Assembly (NCBI RefSeq): GCF_900446255.1
Contig: NZ_UIGI01000001.1
Location: 3,436,763 to 3,500,762 of the forward strand
Direction: 5' to 3'
Length of the DNA stretch: 64,000 bases
From: Buttiauxella agrestis
Lineage (GTDB): Bacteria > Pseudomonadota > Gammaproteobacteria > Enterobacterales > Enterobacteriaceae
Shown: piece by piece, positions 31,108 through 40,694 of the stretch
Layout: every line of letters starts with the position of its first letter
Position numbering within the stretch: the first letter of the stretch is position 1
Position numbers and translations under genes: made by a program
The notes under the pieces: generated by a model
The model's database searches: none
The model's input: the letters and a program-made list of their open reading frames with translations, nothing else
Told to the model about the DNA's origin: nothing

Positions 31108-31799
31108 CAGAGTGCCCCTATCCGTTTACGGCTCTGTCGGGCCAGCCATTCCGCCACCAGCAAAGACGCCAACGCCAGCACAATGGAAATCACGCACAAA
31201 CGCGCTGCCGCACTTTCGCCGCCAGGGGTTTGAATCAGGGTATACATCGCTGAAGGAATAGTACGAGTTTCGCCAGGAATATTGGAAACGAAGGTAATTG
31301 TGGCGCCGAATTCACCGAGCGAGCGGGCAAATGCCAACACGGTTCCGGCAATAATTCCTGGCAATGTGAGCGGTAAGGTGATGGTGCAGAACACTCGCCA
31401 GCGCCCGGCACCGAGCGTGCGAGCGGCCTGTTCGAGTTTCATATCCACACCTTCCAACGCCAGGCGAATGGCTCGCACCATCAGCGGGAACGACATCACC
31501 GCCGCCGCCAATACTGCGCCGCGCCAGCTAAACGCAAAGGTGATTCCAAAAACGTCGTAGATCCAGGCACCAATTACGCCGCGCCGCCCCATCGCAATCA
31601 GCAGTAAATACCCCACGACCACGGGCGGGAGCACTAACGGGAGGTGGATGATGCTGTCGAGCAGGGCTTTGCCGGGGAACCGGCAACGCACCAGTACCCA
31701 GGCAAATAAGATCCCAAAAGGAAGGCTAAATAGCACCGCAAGGGTTGAGACTTTCAGGCTCAGCAGTACCGCCTGCCATTCGGGATCGGTCAATATCAT
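31107..31799 (-). CDS. modB: Molybdate ABC transporter permease ModB
   Basis: Inner-membrane permease, 230 aa, with five to six hydrophobic segments and the EAA coupling loop ([22 protein letters not shown]). It overlaps modA by 4 bases and modC by 1, the usual modABC arrangement. Confidence 0.96.
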   Translation of the reverse strand: MILTDPEWQAVLLSLKVSTLAVLFSLPFGILFAWVLVRCRFPGKALLDSIIHLPLVLPPVVVGYLLLIAMGRRGVIGAWIYDVFGITFAFSWRGAVLAAAVMSFPLMVRAIRLALEGVDMKLEQAARTLGAGRWRVFCTITLPLTLPGIIAGTVLAFARSLGEFGATITFVSNIPGETRTIPSAMYTLIQTPGGESAAARLCVISIVLALASLLVAEWLARQSRKRIGAL

Positions 31800-32572
31800 T
31801 TGATTGTCGTAAATCCGTAACGTTGGAAGATAGCTCCCGCTTCCGGTCCTTTCAGATAAGTGTAAAACGCGCTCACGGTTGGGTTGTCGTGGCCTTTGAC
31901 AATCGCAATCGGATATTCCACTTTCTTGTGGGAATCTTCCGGGAATGTACCAACCACTTTCACGCCTTTACTCGCCACCGCATCAGAACCGTAAACGATA
32001 CCCATCGGCGCTTCATCGCGTTCAACCAAAGCCAGTGCGCCACGAACATCTTCTGCCGGAGCTAATTTTGGTGATAGCGTATCCCACGCGCCTAATTTTT
32101 GCAGCGCTTCTTTGGCATAAATGCCTGCTGGAACATGGTCCGGGTCACCAACGGCCAGACGGCCACCGTTGAGCAATGAAGCCCAGTCAGTTTTAGCGTC
32201 AATGGCGACATCGCCAATTTTGCTGGTTTTCGGTGCGACCACAACCAGGCTGTTGCCGAGCAGCGTTTCGCGAGAATCGGTTTTAATCGCGTCTTTGCTG
32301 ACGGCGTAATCCATCCATTTCTGGTCGGCAGAAATGAATAAATCCGCAGGAGCACCAGCTTCAATCTGGCGTGCAAGCGTTGAAGATGAAGCAAAAGAAG
32401 ACGCGATCTGAACCGTGGTGCCTTTCTGATATTGCGTGGCAATATCTTGCATTGCGTTAGTTAATGACGCTGCTGCAAAGACGGTAATTTTGCTGTTATC
32501 GGCAAATGCCTGCCCGACCAACGTGACGCTCAATGCCGCGCCTAATGCGAGACGTACCCACTGCTTAGCCAT
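31796..32572 (-). CDS. modA: Molybdate-binding periplasmic protein ModA
   Basis: Periplasmic solute-binding protein for molybdate and tungstate, 258 aa, with a 24-residue signal peptide cut after QAFA. Oxyanion-contacting loops include FAAASLTNAM and FASSSTLARQIEAGAPADLFISAD. First gene of modABC, with a ModE site directly upstream. In E. coli acrZ and modEF lie upstream; here homology to that region ends within about 120 bases. Confidence 0.96.
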   Translation of the reverse strand: MAKQWVRLALGAALSVTLVGQAFADNSKITVFAAASLTNAMQDIATQYQKGTTVQIASSFASSSTLARQIEAGAPADLFISADQKWMDYAVSKDAIKTDSRETLLGNSLVVVAPKTSKIGDVAIDAKTDWASLLNGGRLAVGDPDHVPAGIYAKEALQKLGAWDTLSPKLAPAEDVRGALALVERDEAPMGIVYGSDAVASKGVKVVGTFPEDSHKKVEYPIAIVKGHDNPTVSAFYTYLKGPEAGAIFQRYGFTTIK

Positions 32573-32591
32573 GTTTTACTCCACTGAGTTT

Positions 32592-32615
32592 CGTTATGTA
32601 GTGTGTAATATAACG
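32592..32615 (-). promoter_or_regulatory. ModE operator upstream of modA
   Basis: On the minus strand CGTTATATTACACACTACATAACG has the inverted CGTTAT/ATAACG ends and internal TAT/TACAT core of the E. coli modA ModE site, starting 20 bases before the modA ATG. ModE with molybdate should repress modABC. modE itself is not in the window. Confidence 0.85.
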
Positions 32616-32694
32616 ATGCAAGCAAAGAAATTACAGAACTTATCGGCACAATGAGCGGAAAGTTTATTCACGAACTGCATGCAAGTCGCTCTCG

Positions 32695-34122
32695 CTAAAG
32701 CAAAAATATCGTCGCGAGGCCGAGGAAAATAAAGAAACCGCCGGTGTCGGTAATCGCAGTAATCATCACGCTGGAACCGACTGCCGGGTCTTTGCCCATC
32801 CGAATCATGAAAATAGGGATCAACACGCCCATCAGAGATGCCACCAGCAGGTTGAGCACCATCGCCAGCGTCATTACCCCGCCCAATGCGAGGTCGTCAT
32901 AGAGAAGCCACGTTACGCCGCCCATCACGCCGCCCCAGATAATGCCGTTAATCAGGGCGACGCCCAGTTCGCGCAACACCAAAAACGAGAAGTTGCCCGG
33001 CTGAATGTGTTGCAGCGCAAGCGCACGCACAATCATGGTGATGGTCTGGTTGCCCGTGTTACCGCCAATTCCCGCAACAATCGGCATCAACGACGCTAAC
33101 GCCACCAGTTGCGAAATAGTATGTTCAAACAGGCCGATAACGCGCGAGGCGACAAAGGCGGTACACAAATTTAACGCCAGCCACGCCCAACGTGCTTTAA
33201 CCGCTTTGCTGACGGGGGCAAACACATCTTCTTCGGCGCTCAAACCACCCATACGGCGCAAATCGTTATCGGTTTCTTCGTAAACCACATCAACGATTTC
33301 GTCGATGGTCAGGCGACCAATCAGTTTGCCGCTGCTGTCGATAACCGCCGCACTGACTAAGTCATCACGCTCAAACGTTCGCGCCGCCACTTCATCATTA
33401 TCTTCCGGAGCAAAACAGGTCGGGTTGTCGTCCATAACGTTTATCACCGGCGTTTGCGGCGCATGCAGCAAAATGGTGGTAAGACCGAGTTCGCCCAACA
33501 AGGTTTTATCCCGCGTGGTGACGAAAACTTTATCGGTGTTTTGCGGCACTTTGCCACGCAAACGCAGAAAACGTTGCACCACTGCCAGCGTGACATCGGC
33601 CCGCACGGTAATCACTTCGAAATCCATAATGGCGCCGACGCTGTGCTTTTCGTAATGCAGCACTTGTCTGACGCGAGTGCGCTGTTCTTGCGGCAATGTC
33701 GCCAGCAAGCGGCCCATCAGGTCACGGGGAAGATATTGCGCGAGGTAAATTTGGTCGTCGATATCCAGCGGGCGAATGATATTGAGCAACGCTTTGTCGC
33801 TCATATCTTCAATCAGGTCATCCCAGACGGTTTCCGAGGCTTCAATCAGCACTTTGCCGCGCTTCTCTTCCTTCACCAGACTCCACAGTGCGTGGCGCTC
33901 TTCCGTCGGTAACGCTTCGAGCACATCGGCCAGATCGGCGGCGGGCAATCGCGCCACCAGGGTCACGATTTCGGCAATATCCTGCTCGGGGGTATGAGCG
34001 TCCGGCTGTGGGATTTTATCGAGAATGCCGGTAGCGACAGCTTTATTGGTTAACAGAATCTGGAGGATTCTGGCTCGGTCTTGCGCACGCTGTTTTGTGC
34101 TGTACTTTGGAGTGACAGACAT
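32695..34122 (-). CDS. mgtE: Magnesium transporter MgtE
   Basis: 475-aa channel-type Mg2+ transporter. In order: MgtE N-domain helical repeats (about 30-150), two CBS motifs (about 155-290, GAIMDFEVITVRAD and TIDEIVDVVYEE), a connecting helix, then five membrane helices with the family signature VAGIGGNTGNQTITMIVRAL and the C-terminal ITDTGGFFIFLGLA. The cytosolic domains gate the pore by sensing Mg2+. mgtE is not in E. coli K-12; here it sits at the join of two distant E. coli map regions. Confidence 0.94.
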   Translation of the reverse strand: MSVTPKYSTKQRAQDRARILQILLTNKAVATGILDKIPQPDAHTPEQDIAEIVTLVARLPAADLADVLEALPTEERHALWSLVKEEKRGKVLIEASETVWDDLIEDMSDKALLNIIRPLDIDDQIYLAQYLPRDLMGRLLATLPQEQRTRVRQVLHYEKHSVGAIMDFEVITVRADVTLAVVQRFLRLRGKVPQNTDKVFVTTRDKTLLGELGLTTILLHAPQTPVINVMDDNPTCFAPEDNDEVAARTFERDDLVSAAVIDSSGKLIGRLTIDEIVDVVYEETDNDLRRMGGLSAEEDVFAPVSKAVKARWAWLALNLCTAFVASRVIGLFEHTISQLVALASLMPIVAGIGGNTGNQTITMIVRALALQHIQPGNFSFLVLRELGVALINGIIWGGVMGGVTWLLYDDLALGGVMTLAMVLNLLVASLMGVLIPIFMIRMGKDPAVGSSVMITAITDTGGFFIFLGLATIFLL

Positions 34123-34183
34123 CTGGCAGTTTTCCCTGTGAACGACGAGCTAAGTTATAGCCTGTTGCAGCACAGAAAACAAA

Positions 34184-34207
34184 AAACCAGCCGATTAAGA
34201 CTGGTTT
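34184..34207 (-). terminator. Rho-independent terminator after yojI
   Basis: On the minus strand AAACCAGTC and GGCTGGTTTTTT pair (one G-U) around TTAATC and end in a U-tract, 13 bases past the yojI stop. It separates yojI from mgtE. Confidence 0.8.
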
Positions 34208-34219
34208 ACATGAAAGGTA

Positions 34220-35866
34220 TTAGTGTCTGGTTCGCGCAACAGCATCCCTTGACGCATTATCACGTTCGTGACCGGTTAATTCGCTCAACTGGCCCTGGCG
34301 CATCTCGAGCAAGCGATCGGCATGAATAAAGTAGTGATCGTCATGGCTGATGGCAAAAATGGTTTTACCCATTTGCTGCATGAGTGGCAGCAGCGTCTGG
34401 TAGAACTCGCGGCGGAAATGAGGATCCTGATCGGCGGCCCATTCATCGAGCAGAATGATGTCACGCTCTTCTGCTAACGCCAGCAGTAACGCCACGCGTT
34501 TTTTCTGCCCTTTCGAGAGTTTCAGATTAAGGATTGTGCCGTTATCCAACTCCAGCTTGTGGCTCATTTGCAGGCGCTCAAGCCAGGTCGCCACCAGTTC
34601 AGGATTCGCCTGTTCGCCCTGTGGGCCAAGCAGGCGGTCAAACAGCCACACATCCGTAAATACCGCAGAAAAGAGTTTGCGATAATCATCCTGATTACTG
34701 GCATCAATCTTTTGCCCATCCAGATAGATCGCGCCAGACACCGGCTGGTATAGCCCGGTCAGCAGCATCGCCATGGTGGATTTACCGCTACCATTGCCAC
34801 CAATCAGGAACAGCAGCTCACCGCGTTCAATTTTAAGGTTCAGTGGACCGACGGAGAATGTGTTGTCGCCGTACTGGAACACCACATCGCGCATTTCCAG
34901 GGTTTGCCAGCGAACCGGCTCTTTGCTGCGCGGGAATGCCGCATCGTAAGGCGCCAGGTGGAATTTGTTGAGTTTGTTGAACGCGACTTGTGCCGTTAAT
35001 AATGTTGGCAATGCGCCAACCGCCGAAAGCATAGGCGTGCGTAAGAAAAGCAGCGTCAGGGAGAATGTTGCCGCCACGTTGGTATCAGACCAGCCGAGGC
35101 TGTTTGCCATCCAGAACACCAGGCCTATCACGCCGAGCATCATAATATTCGACCAGTTCACCGCGCTCAGATGGTAGGTATCAGCGCGAATAATATGGCT
35201 ACGGTAATCGTTGGCATGAGGAATATAGGTGTCTTCATAGACGCGTTCCGCACGCTCGCGGTTTAACGCCAGTTCTTTGCGCCCTTCAATCACGGTCTGA
35301 TAATCGTTATAAAGCTGGTCTTCAATTTCACGCAGTTGCGCCAGGTGTTTGTAAACCCGCGCGACCAGCACATAGCCGCCATAGATGGTCACTGCGACCC
35401 AAATCGCCGTGACGCCGAGCATTTTTGGCGACAGCCATACCAGATAAGCCGCTGAACCGAAAGTCAGAATAATGCCCTGAACCAGTTCCGGCAGACGCAC
35501 AAAAGCAATGGTAATGTTGCGTACATCGCTGGTTAAACCTGCGAGCAGCGCCGCATTGCCGAGTTGTTCAACGCGTTCAACGTGAGTGTCCATCAGGCGC
35601 TTGATAAATTCGCTGCGCAGACGGAAAACGAAATGGTGGCCGAGTGTGGTCAGCGCTAATTGCGAGCCTAACGTCACCGCCATTAATAGCAGTAACAGAC
35701 CCAGAAACTCAGGCAAAACCGAAAGGGAAATATCAGGCGTTTCAATCAAGCGCTGGTTGATAAAGGCAATTAAGCCGATACCGAGCGCCGCACTGAGCAA
35801 ACTCAGCGCCATGACTATCAAGAAAGGCCAGCGGTACTGCCGGAAAACCACACGTAAAAGTTCCAT
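34220..35866 (-). CDS. yojI: ABC transporter YojI (permease-ATPase fusion)
   Basis: Exporter with fused membrane and ATP-binding domains, 548 aa (E. coli 547). Six membrane helices span about residues 1-310, then [10 protein letters not shown] (Walker A), LSKGQKKR (signature), [11 protein letters not shown] (Walker B) and AISHDDHYF (switch). E. coli YojI exports microcin J25 together with TolC and is regulated by Lrp. It follows alkB on the same strand after 84 bases, in the order known from E. coli. Confidence 0.94.
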   Translation of the reverse strand: MELLRVVFRQYRWPFLIVMALSLLSAALGIGLIAFINQRLIETPDISLSVLPEFLGLLLLLMAVTLGSQLALTTLGHHFVFRLRSEFIKRLMDTHVERVEQLGNAALLAGLTSDVRNITIAFVRLPELVQGIILTFGSAAYLVWLSPKMLGVTAIWVAVTIYGGYVLVARVYKHLAQLREIEDQLYNDYQTVIEGRKELALNRERAERVYEDTYIPHANDYRSHIIRADTYHLSAVNWSNIMMLGVIGLVFWMANSLGWSDTNVAATFSLTLLFLRTPMLSAVGALPTLLTAQVAFNKLNKFHLAPYDAAFPRSKEPVRWQTLEMRDVVFQYGDNTFSVGPLNLKIERGELLFLIGGNGSGKSTMAMLLTGLYQPVSGAIYLDGQKIDASNQDDYRKLFSAVFTDVWLFDRLLGPQGEQANPELVATWLERLQMSHKLELDNGTILNLKLSKGQKKRVALLLALAEERDIILLDEWAADQDPHFRREFYQTLLPLMQQMGKTIFAISHDDHYFIHADRLLEMRQGQLSELTGHERDNASRDAVARTRH

Positions 35867-35950
35867 TACTCACAACCCGTAAAACGAAAACAGCGAGCAG
35901 TTTAAACGGCTGGCATCCAACAGCAAGAATAATTCTTATTAATATTCGTG

Positions 35951-36592
35951 TTAACGGGTATGGCGGAAAGTAATGTTGTAACGAAACTCGCCAGTGGCGC
36001 TGTGTTGGCCTGCTTTAAGCGGCAAAATACCGTGGTAAAAAAGGCGGGAAGCGCCGCCCCACACCACCACATCGCCGTGTTCGAGCATCACACGCTTAAG
36101 CGGGTCATTGCGTTTAAGGCCACCAAACTGAAACACAGCCGGGAGGCCAAGCGAGACGGAAACTATCGGCTTTTGCAAGTTCAACTCGTCTTTATCCTGA
36201 TGCAGCGACAGTTTAGCCCCCACGGCGTAGCGGTTAATCAGGCAGGCATCAGGCTCAAAACCAGGATATCCAGCCGCTTTTGATGCGGCATCCGATAGCT
36301 CACGAAAAATCGTCGGCATTGCGGGCCAGGGCTGCGAAGTGAGCGGGTCGATGGGCGAATAGAGATAACCGTGGCTGTCTGTTGTCCAGCCAACATCACC
36401 GCAGTTGGTCATCGCCACGGACATGGTGTATCCACCGGGCGTGACCATCTGGCGAAACGGGGAACGGTCAGCCACCAGAGAAATTTGCCCGAGAATCTGC
36501 CGCGCATCGGCACAGGCAAAGCGGCGCAAAATCACCGCCCCATCCGCCAGCGGCTCCTGCCACGGCGCTTCATCGGCAAATAAATCAAGCAT
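35951..36592 (-). CDS. alkB: DNA oxidative demethylase AlkB
   Basis: Fe(II)/2-oxoglutarate dioxygenase repairing 1-methyladenine and 3-methylcytosine, 213 aa. The iron triad is in LHQDKD (His, Asp) and the distal His of RLFYHG; 2-oxoglutarate is bound by the C-terminal R-x5-R of EFRYNITFRH. The TPGGYTMSVAMTNCG substrate lid is conserved. The ATG at 36,592 shares one base with the ada stop, so translation is coupled to ada; a GTG one codon upstream is in frame. Confidence 0.96.
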   Translation of the reverse strand: MLDLFADEAPWQEPLADGAVILRRFACADARQILGQISLVADRSPFRQMVTPGGYTMSVAMTNCGDVGWTTDSHGYLYSPIDPLTSQPWPAMPTIFRELSDAASKAAGYPGFEPDACLINRYAVGAKLSLHQDKDELNLQKPIVSVSLGLPAVFQFGGLKRNDPLKRVMLEHGDVVVWGGASRLFYHGILPLKAGQHSATGEFRYNITFRHTR

Positions 36593-37662
36593 CACTCCTC
36601 CCGCTGTTTGGCTTCAATCTCAAGTAACTGACGCTTACGATCCACCCCCCAACGGTACCCGGAAAGCGCTCCGTCGTTACGCACTATACGATGGCAAGGA
36701 ATAACAACCGCCAGTTTGTTGGCCGCGCACGCTCCCGCGACGGCTCGAACGGCCTGCGGTTTACCGATGCGCCGGGCGATATCGCTATAGCTCGCTGTTT
36801 GCCCCGCCGGGATTTGACGCAACGCTTGCCAGACTTGTTGCTGGAATGCGGTTCCCTGAATATCCAACGGTAAAGCAACCTGCTGGCCCGGATGTTCAAG
36901 CACGCTCACCACCTGCGCCACTCGTCGGGCAAATGATTCATCGCCCACATCAAGTGAAGAATTCGGGAACAACGTTTCCAGCTCGTGAATCAAACTTTGC
37001 GCATCGTTACCTAACAGTATGGCGCAAATCCCGCGCTCACTCTGAGCAACCAGGAATTCGCCCAGTCGGCAAGAACCAACCACAAATTGAATGGTAGCGC
37101 GCACTCCCCCCCGACGATATTGCTTTGCCGTCATCCCCAGAACCTCATTCGCCTGCTGATAAAAATTGCTCCCGGACTGATAGCCCGCCTCGAAAACAGC
37201 GCGAGTCACTGGTTCACCATCATTGAGTTGCTCGCGCAGGCGTTTGGCACGAAGCGCTTGTTGCCAGGCTTGGGGCGTTAAGCCCGTGACCTGTTTGAAA
37301 AGGCGGTGAAAGTGAAATGGGCTCATTGCCACTCGTGCCGCAAGTTCAGCCAGCGCAATCGGTTCGCTGCTGGCTTCGAGAATTCGGCAGGCCTGGGTGA
37401 TACGGTCAATCCGCTGCTGCTCTGGCGCTGGTTTATCTGGCTGGCAGCGTTTGCATGGCCGAAAACCGGCATCGACTGCGGCGGCAACATTTTCAAAGAA
37501 CAGGACGTTTTTGCGTAATGGGTGGCGTGCGCTGCAAGAGGGGCGGCAGCAAATTCCTGTCGTTTTCACGGCAAAAACAAACTGCTCATCAGCGCGAGTA
37601 TCACGGGTTTCCACGGCCTGCCAGCGGCTTTCATCGCTGACTTCGTCAAAAAGTTGTTTCAT
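36592..37662 (-). CDS. ada: Bifunctional DNA methyl acceptor and transcriptional activator Ada
   Basis: 356 aa. The N-terminal zinc domain has the methyl-accepting cysteines C39 and C43 (TTGICCRPSC) with C70 and C73 (RPCKRC); next is an AraC-type HTH (MSPFHFHRLFKQVTGLTP), then the O6-methylguanine methyltransferase domain with the PCHR active-site Cys. Methylation by phosphotriesters turns it into an activator of ada-alkB. I start at MKQLFDEVSD (37,662), preceded by CAGGAG; the frame is open 15 codons further. The divergent neighbour is the seven-gene operon. Confidence 0.95.
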   Translation of the reverse strand: MKQLFDEVSDESRWQAVETRDTRADEQFVFAVKTTGICCRPSCSARHPLRKNVLFFENVAAAVDAGFRPCKRCQPDKPAPEQQRIDRITQACRILEASSEPIALAELAARVAMSPFHFHRLFKQVTGLTPQAWQQALRAKRLREQLNDGEPVTRAVFEAGYQSGSNFYQQANEVLGMTAKQYRRGGVRATIQFVVGSCRLGEFLVAQSERGICAILLGNDAQSLIHELETLFPNSSLDVGDESFARRVAQVVSVLEHPGQQVALPLDIQGTAFQQQVWQALRQIPAGQTASYSDIARRIGKPQAVRAVAGACAANKLAVVIPCHRIVRNDGALSGYRWGVDRKRQLLEIEAKQREE

Positions 37663-37874
37663 GACTGGCTCCTGTTTTTTGCTGTCATGGTATGACTTTG
37701 ACAGCATAGGTGTGCTGAGAAACCCGCAATCTTGCTTTTATATAAAACACGCTCTGCCTACAAGATTAATCCCAAAAGGCCGGTTTAAGACTAGGTTATT
37801 TATGCTGCAAAGTTATACTTCCGCCCGAGTAAAATCACTCAATAGCCATACGTAGTAAAGGGAAACAGTTACAC

Positions 37875-38882
37875 ATGCCCACCTCACCTTATTCCTGCCC
37901 TCTTGGTGCGTTAAGGATTATAGCCACTGGAGTTGCGTTGCCGCCTGATAAGGTGGAATCTTCAACCCTGGATCGAAAGCTCGGTAAAACTGTGGGATAT
38001 GTCGAACAGCGCTCGGGCATAAAATATCGTTTCCATGCCAGTGAGAATGCCAGCCAGGCAGTTCTGGCCGCGGCGGCATTGAATGATGCTCTTGACCGCC
38101 AAAACATTGATCCTCTTTCCATTGATCTCTTAATTTCAGCTTCTGCCATTGCCTACCAGGCGTTGCCTTGCACTGCGGTACATATCCTGAAAGCCGCCAG
38201 ACTGGCACCCGGAACAGCGGGTTTTGACATCAACAGTAGTTGTGTGAGCTTTATTTCAGCCCTGCAAGTCGCCTCTGGTTTACTGAATACTGGCAGCTAT
38301 AAACGCATTGCTATCGTCAGCGCCGATATTGCTTCGCGCGGTATCGACTGGAACCATGAAGAGTCCTCGTTAATTTTCGGTGACGGCGCGGCCTGCGCCA
38401 TCGTTGAACGTGGAGATGGTCAAAGTCGTATTCTTGGTAGTCTGGTGGAAATGTATCCTTCCGGAAGCGAACTGTGTGAAATACGCGCTGGCGGAACGCG
38501 ATGCAACCCACGAGCTGGCATGGAAGATGCCGATTTCCTTTTCCAGATGCAGGGAAAAAAACTGTTTCGTCACGCCTCATCTATTATCGAAGATTTTTTC
38601 CAACGCCTTCTGGATGAAAGCAAACTGACCCTGAATGACATTGCCACCGTAGTTCCCCATCAGGCCAGCCATTTATCTCTGGAACATATGCGCAAGCGTC
38701 TGCATGTTTCGAATGACGTTCTGATTGATATCTATCGCTATCATGGTAATCAGGTCGCGGCATCTATTCCTACCGCACTACATGAAGCGATGATTACCGG
38801 CCGTTTTAATGCCGGTGAGCCCGTAATGCTGATTGGCACAGCCGCGGGATTGACACTGGCTGGAATGATTATTCAGCCATGA
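37875..38882 (+). CDS. Ketoacyl-ACP synthase III/OleA-like condensing enzyme
   Basis: 335-aa thiolase-fold enzyme with the KAS III triad in place: C123 in DINSSCVSF, H262 in VPHQAS and N292 in HGNQVAAS. EQRSGIKYR near the N-terminus and IFGDGAACAIVE are also typical. KAS III enzymes join an acyl-CoA to malonyl-ACP, while OleA joins two acyl-CoAs head to head; sequence alone does not decide. Housekeeping fabH lies elsewhere in enterics, so this copy is dedicated to its operon. GGGAAA lies upstream with rather long spacing. First gene of seven; its stop overlaps the next start (ATGA). Confidence 0.88.
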   Translation: MPTSPYSCPLGALRIIATGVALPPDKVESSTLDRKLGKTVGYVEQRSGIKYRFHASENASQAVLAAAALNDALDRQNIDPLSIDLLISASAIAYQALPCTAVHILKAARLAPGTAGFDINSSCVSFISALQVASGLLNTGSYKRIAIVSADIASRGIDWNHEESSLIFGDGAACAIVERGDGQSRILGSLVEMYPSGSELCEIRAGGTRCNPRAGMEDADFLFQMQGKKLFRHASSIIEDFFQRLLDESKLTLNDIATVVPHQASHLSLEHMRKRLHVSNDVLIDIYRYHGNQVAASIPTALHEAMITGRFNAGEPVMLIGTAAGLTLAGMIIQP

Positions 38883-39895
38883 GAATTCTTGTCACCGGTG
38901 CAACCAGCGGGCTGGGGCGAAATGCAGCACAATGGTTACTTGAGGAAGGACATCGGGTAATTGCCATTGGCCGTAATCGGCAGGTGGGAGCAGAATTACA
39001 GGCTCTCGGAGCGATGTTTATTGCCCAGGATTTAACCCTGAGCACGGATGAAATGTTTTCTCATCTGGTACAGGGGTGTGATGCCGTCTGGCATTGTGCA
39101 GCAAAATCATCCCCTTGGGGCAAGGCGCAAGAGTTCTTCAATACTAATGTGGTTGTCACCGAAAAACTGGCATTCGCTGCAGGGCGAGAAGGAGTAGAAC
39201 GCTTTGTGCATATCTCATCACCAGCGGTGTATTTCGATTTTCGCCATCATCACAATCTGGTGGAAACCTGCCGGGCCAGCCGTTTTTCAAGCCAATACGC
39301 CACCAGCAAATATGCTGCTGAACAAGTACTGAAAAAGTCGGTCGATCGTTTCCCTGACACCATCTACGTGATCCTTCGTCCCCGTGGGTTGTTTGGCCCA
39401 CACGACCGAGTGATTGTGCCCCGTTTAATGCAACAACTCAGTGCAAAACGCAATGTCCTGCATTTGCCTGGCGGGGGCGAGGCACTGCTTGATCTCACTT
39501 TTGTACTCAATGTTGTGCATGCAATGGACTTAGCTACCCGTAATCAAAGCCTGCATTCCGGCTCAGTTTATAACATCACAAACCATCAACCAGAAAAATT
39601 GGCAGATATAGTAGATTCACTTCTAAATCAGAAGCTTAATTATAATTGTACCTTGCGAGCGCTTCCCTATAGCTTGCTGCATATGGCTGCATCAATTATG
39701 GAACTGATCGCTAAAGTAACCGGCAAAGAGCCGTTGCTCACGCGTTACAGCGTTGGCGCGGTATATTTTGATATGACACTGAGTTCTCAACGGGCCATTA
39801 ATGAGCTAGGTTATCACCCGCTCTACTCACTCGAAAAAGGTATTGAGTTGACTGGCGAATGGTTGCGGGTACAAGGAAAAGGTCGCCATGGCTAA
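38879..39895 (+). CDS. NAD(P)-dependent epimerase/reductase, OleD or 3-beta-HSD-like
   Basis: 338-aa extended short-chain dehydrogenase. The Rossmann motif is GATSGLGRNAA (7-17), an Asp-containing loop follows (AQDLT), WHCAAKSS is the structural motif, and the catalytic pair Y140/K144 lies in YATSKYAAE with S113/S114 upstream. It resembles 3-beta-hydroxysteroid dehydrogenases and OleD, which reduces 2-acyl-3-ketoacids. Next to the OleA-like gene it probably reduces the condensation product's keto group. No signal peptide. An AT-rich patch near 39,600 differs from the surroundings. Confidence 0.86.
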   Translation: MRILVTGATSGLGRNAAQWLLEEGHRVIAIGRNRQVGAELQALGAMFIAQDLTLSTDEMFSHLVQGCDAVWHCAAKSSPWGKAQEFFNTNVVVTEKLAFAAGREGVERFVHISSPAVYFDFRHHHNLVETCRASRFSSQYATSKYAAEQVLKKSVDRFPDTIYVILRPRGLFGPHDRVIVPRLMQQLSAKRNVLHLPGGGEALLDLTFVLNVVHAMDLATRNQSLHSGSVYNITNHQPEKLADIVDSLLNQKLNYNCTLRALPYSLLHMAASIMELIAKVTGKEPLLTRYSVGAVYFDMTLSSQRAINELGYHPLYSLEKGIELTGEWLRVQGKGRHG

Positions 39896-40694
39896 TATCA
39901 CAACCTTCGAAGTAGGCTACTGCACCCATATTGGTTGCATGGCATTGAAAGGGGCTGGTTTTCGGGTTTGTAAATTTCCGGCTCGCGCTTATTTAATTAA
40001 AGCGGGAGATAAATGCTGGCTGTGGGATACAGGCTACGCAACCTGGTTTGAGCATTATACGCGTTCGGGTATTTTCCAACTGTATCGAAAAATCACGCCA
40101 GTCTATTTTGACCCACGAGAATCACTGGCAGCCCAGTTGCGTGAGCAAGGCTACGCCCGCAGGGATATTCAAGGGGTGATCCTTTCCCATTTTCATGCTG
40201 ACCACGTTGCCGGACTGCGTGATTTTGCCGAATCCAATTTTATATGCTCCGGTGAAGGCTGGCAGAAAACCCGTGATTTACGCGGGCTGGCGGCATTGCG
40301 ACAGGCATTTATTCCGGGACTTGTCCCGGAGTCATTCGAAGATTCAGTACAGTTTTTTGAAAGTTTCACCCGCGTTGCACTGCCCGCAGAGTTGACTCCT
40401 TTTGCCCGAGGCTATGAATTACCTGGTAGCCAGGGGCAAGTGATTCTGGTGCCACTACCCGGTCATGCGGCCGGACACACCGGGGCATTTGTGCAAACGG
40501 ATGATGGCTGGGTATTGCTTGCCAGCGATGCAGCCTGGTCGCCAGTAAGTTATCAGATGTTGCGTGGCCCGTCCCGTATAGCCAATATAGTGATAGATAA
40601 TTCATATGCGTTTTACCAGACCCTGGAACAACTCAACCAGCTCTGGCGGGGCGGAAAGTGTGAAATTCGGTTATGTCATGAGGGAGATTTATGA
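39888..40694 (+). CDS. Metallo-beta-lactamase-fold hydrolase
   Basis: 268-aa binuclear metal hydrolase. The zinc motif H101-x-H103-x-D105-H106 (HFHADH) is complete, with H193 in PGHAAGH, bridging D214 in LASDAAW, and H264 in LCHEGD. The pattern is close to N-acyl-homoserine-lactonase-type enzymes. In this operon it could open a lactone, cleave an ester or hydrolyse a thioester intermediate. Overlaps the upstream gene by 8 bases and the next by 4. No signal peptide. Confidence 0.86.
   Translation: MANITTFEVGYCTHIGCMALKGAGFRVCKFPARAYLIKAGDKCWLWDTGYATWFEHYTRSGIFQLYRKITPVYFDPRESLAAQLREQGYARRDIQGVILSHFHADHVAGLRDFAESNFICSGEGWQKTRDLRGLAALRQAFIPGLVPESFEDSVQFFESFTRVALPAELTPFARGYELPGSQGQVILVPLPGHAAGHTGAFVQTDDGWVLLASDAAWSPVSYQMLRGPSRIANIVIDNSYAFYQTLEQLNQLWRGGKCEIRLCHEGDL

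Noticed and set aside
32573-32694. acrZ, expected upstream of modA
   Set aside because: Only 122 bases lie between modA and mgtE and none encodes the short AcrZ membrane peptide.
37875-38882. Calling the first operon gene fabH
   Set aside because: The KAS III triad is present but the gene is not in a fab cluster and its N-terminus and loops differ; a dedicated paralogue is more likely.
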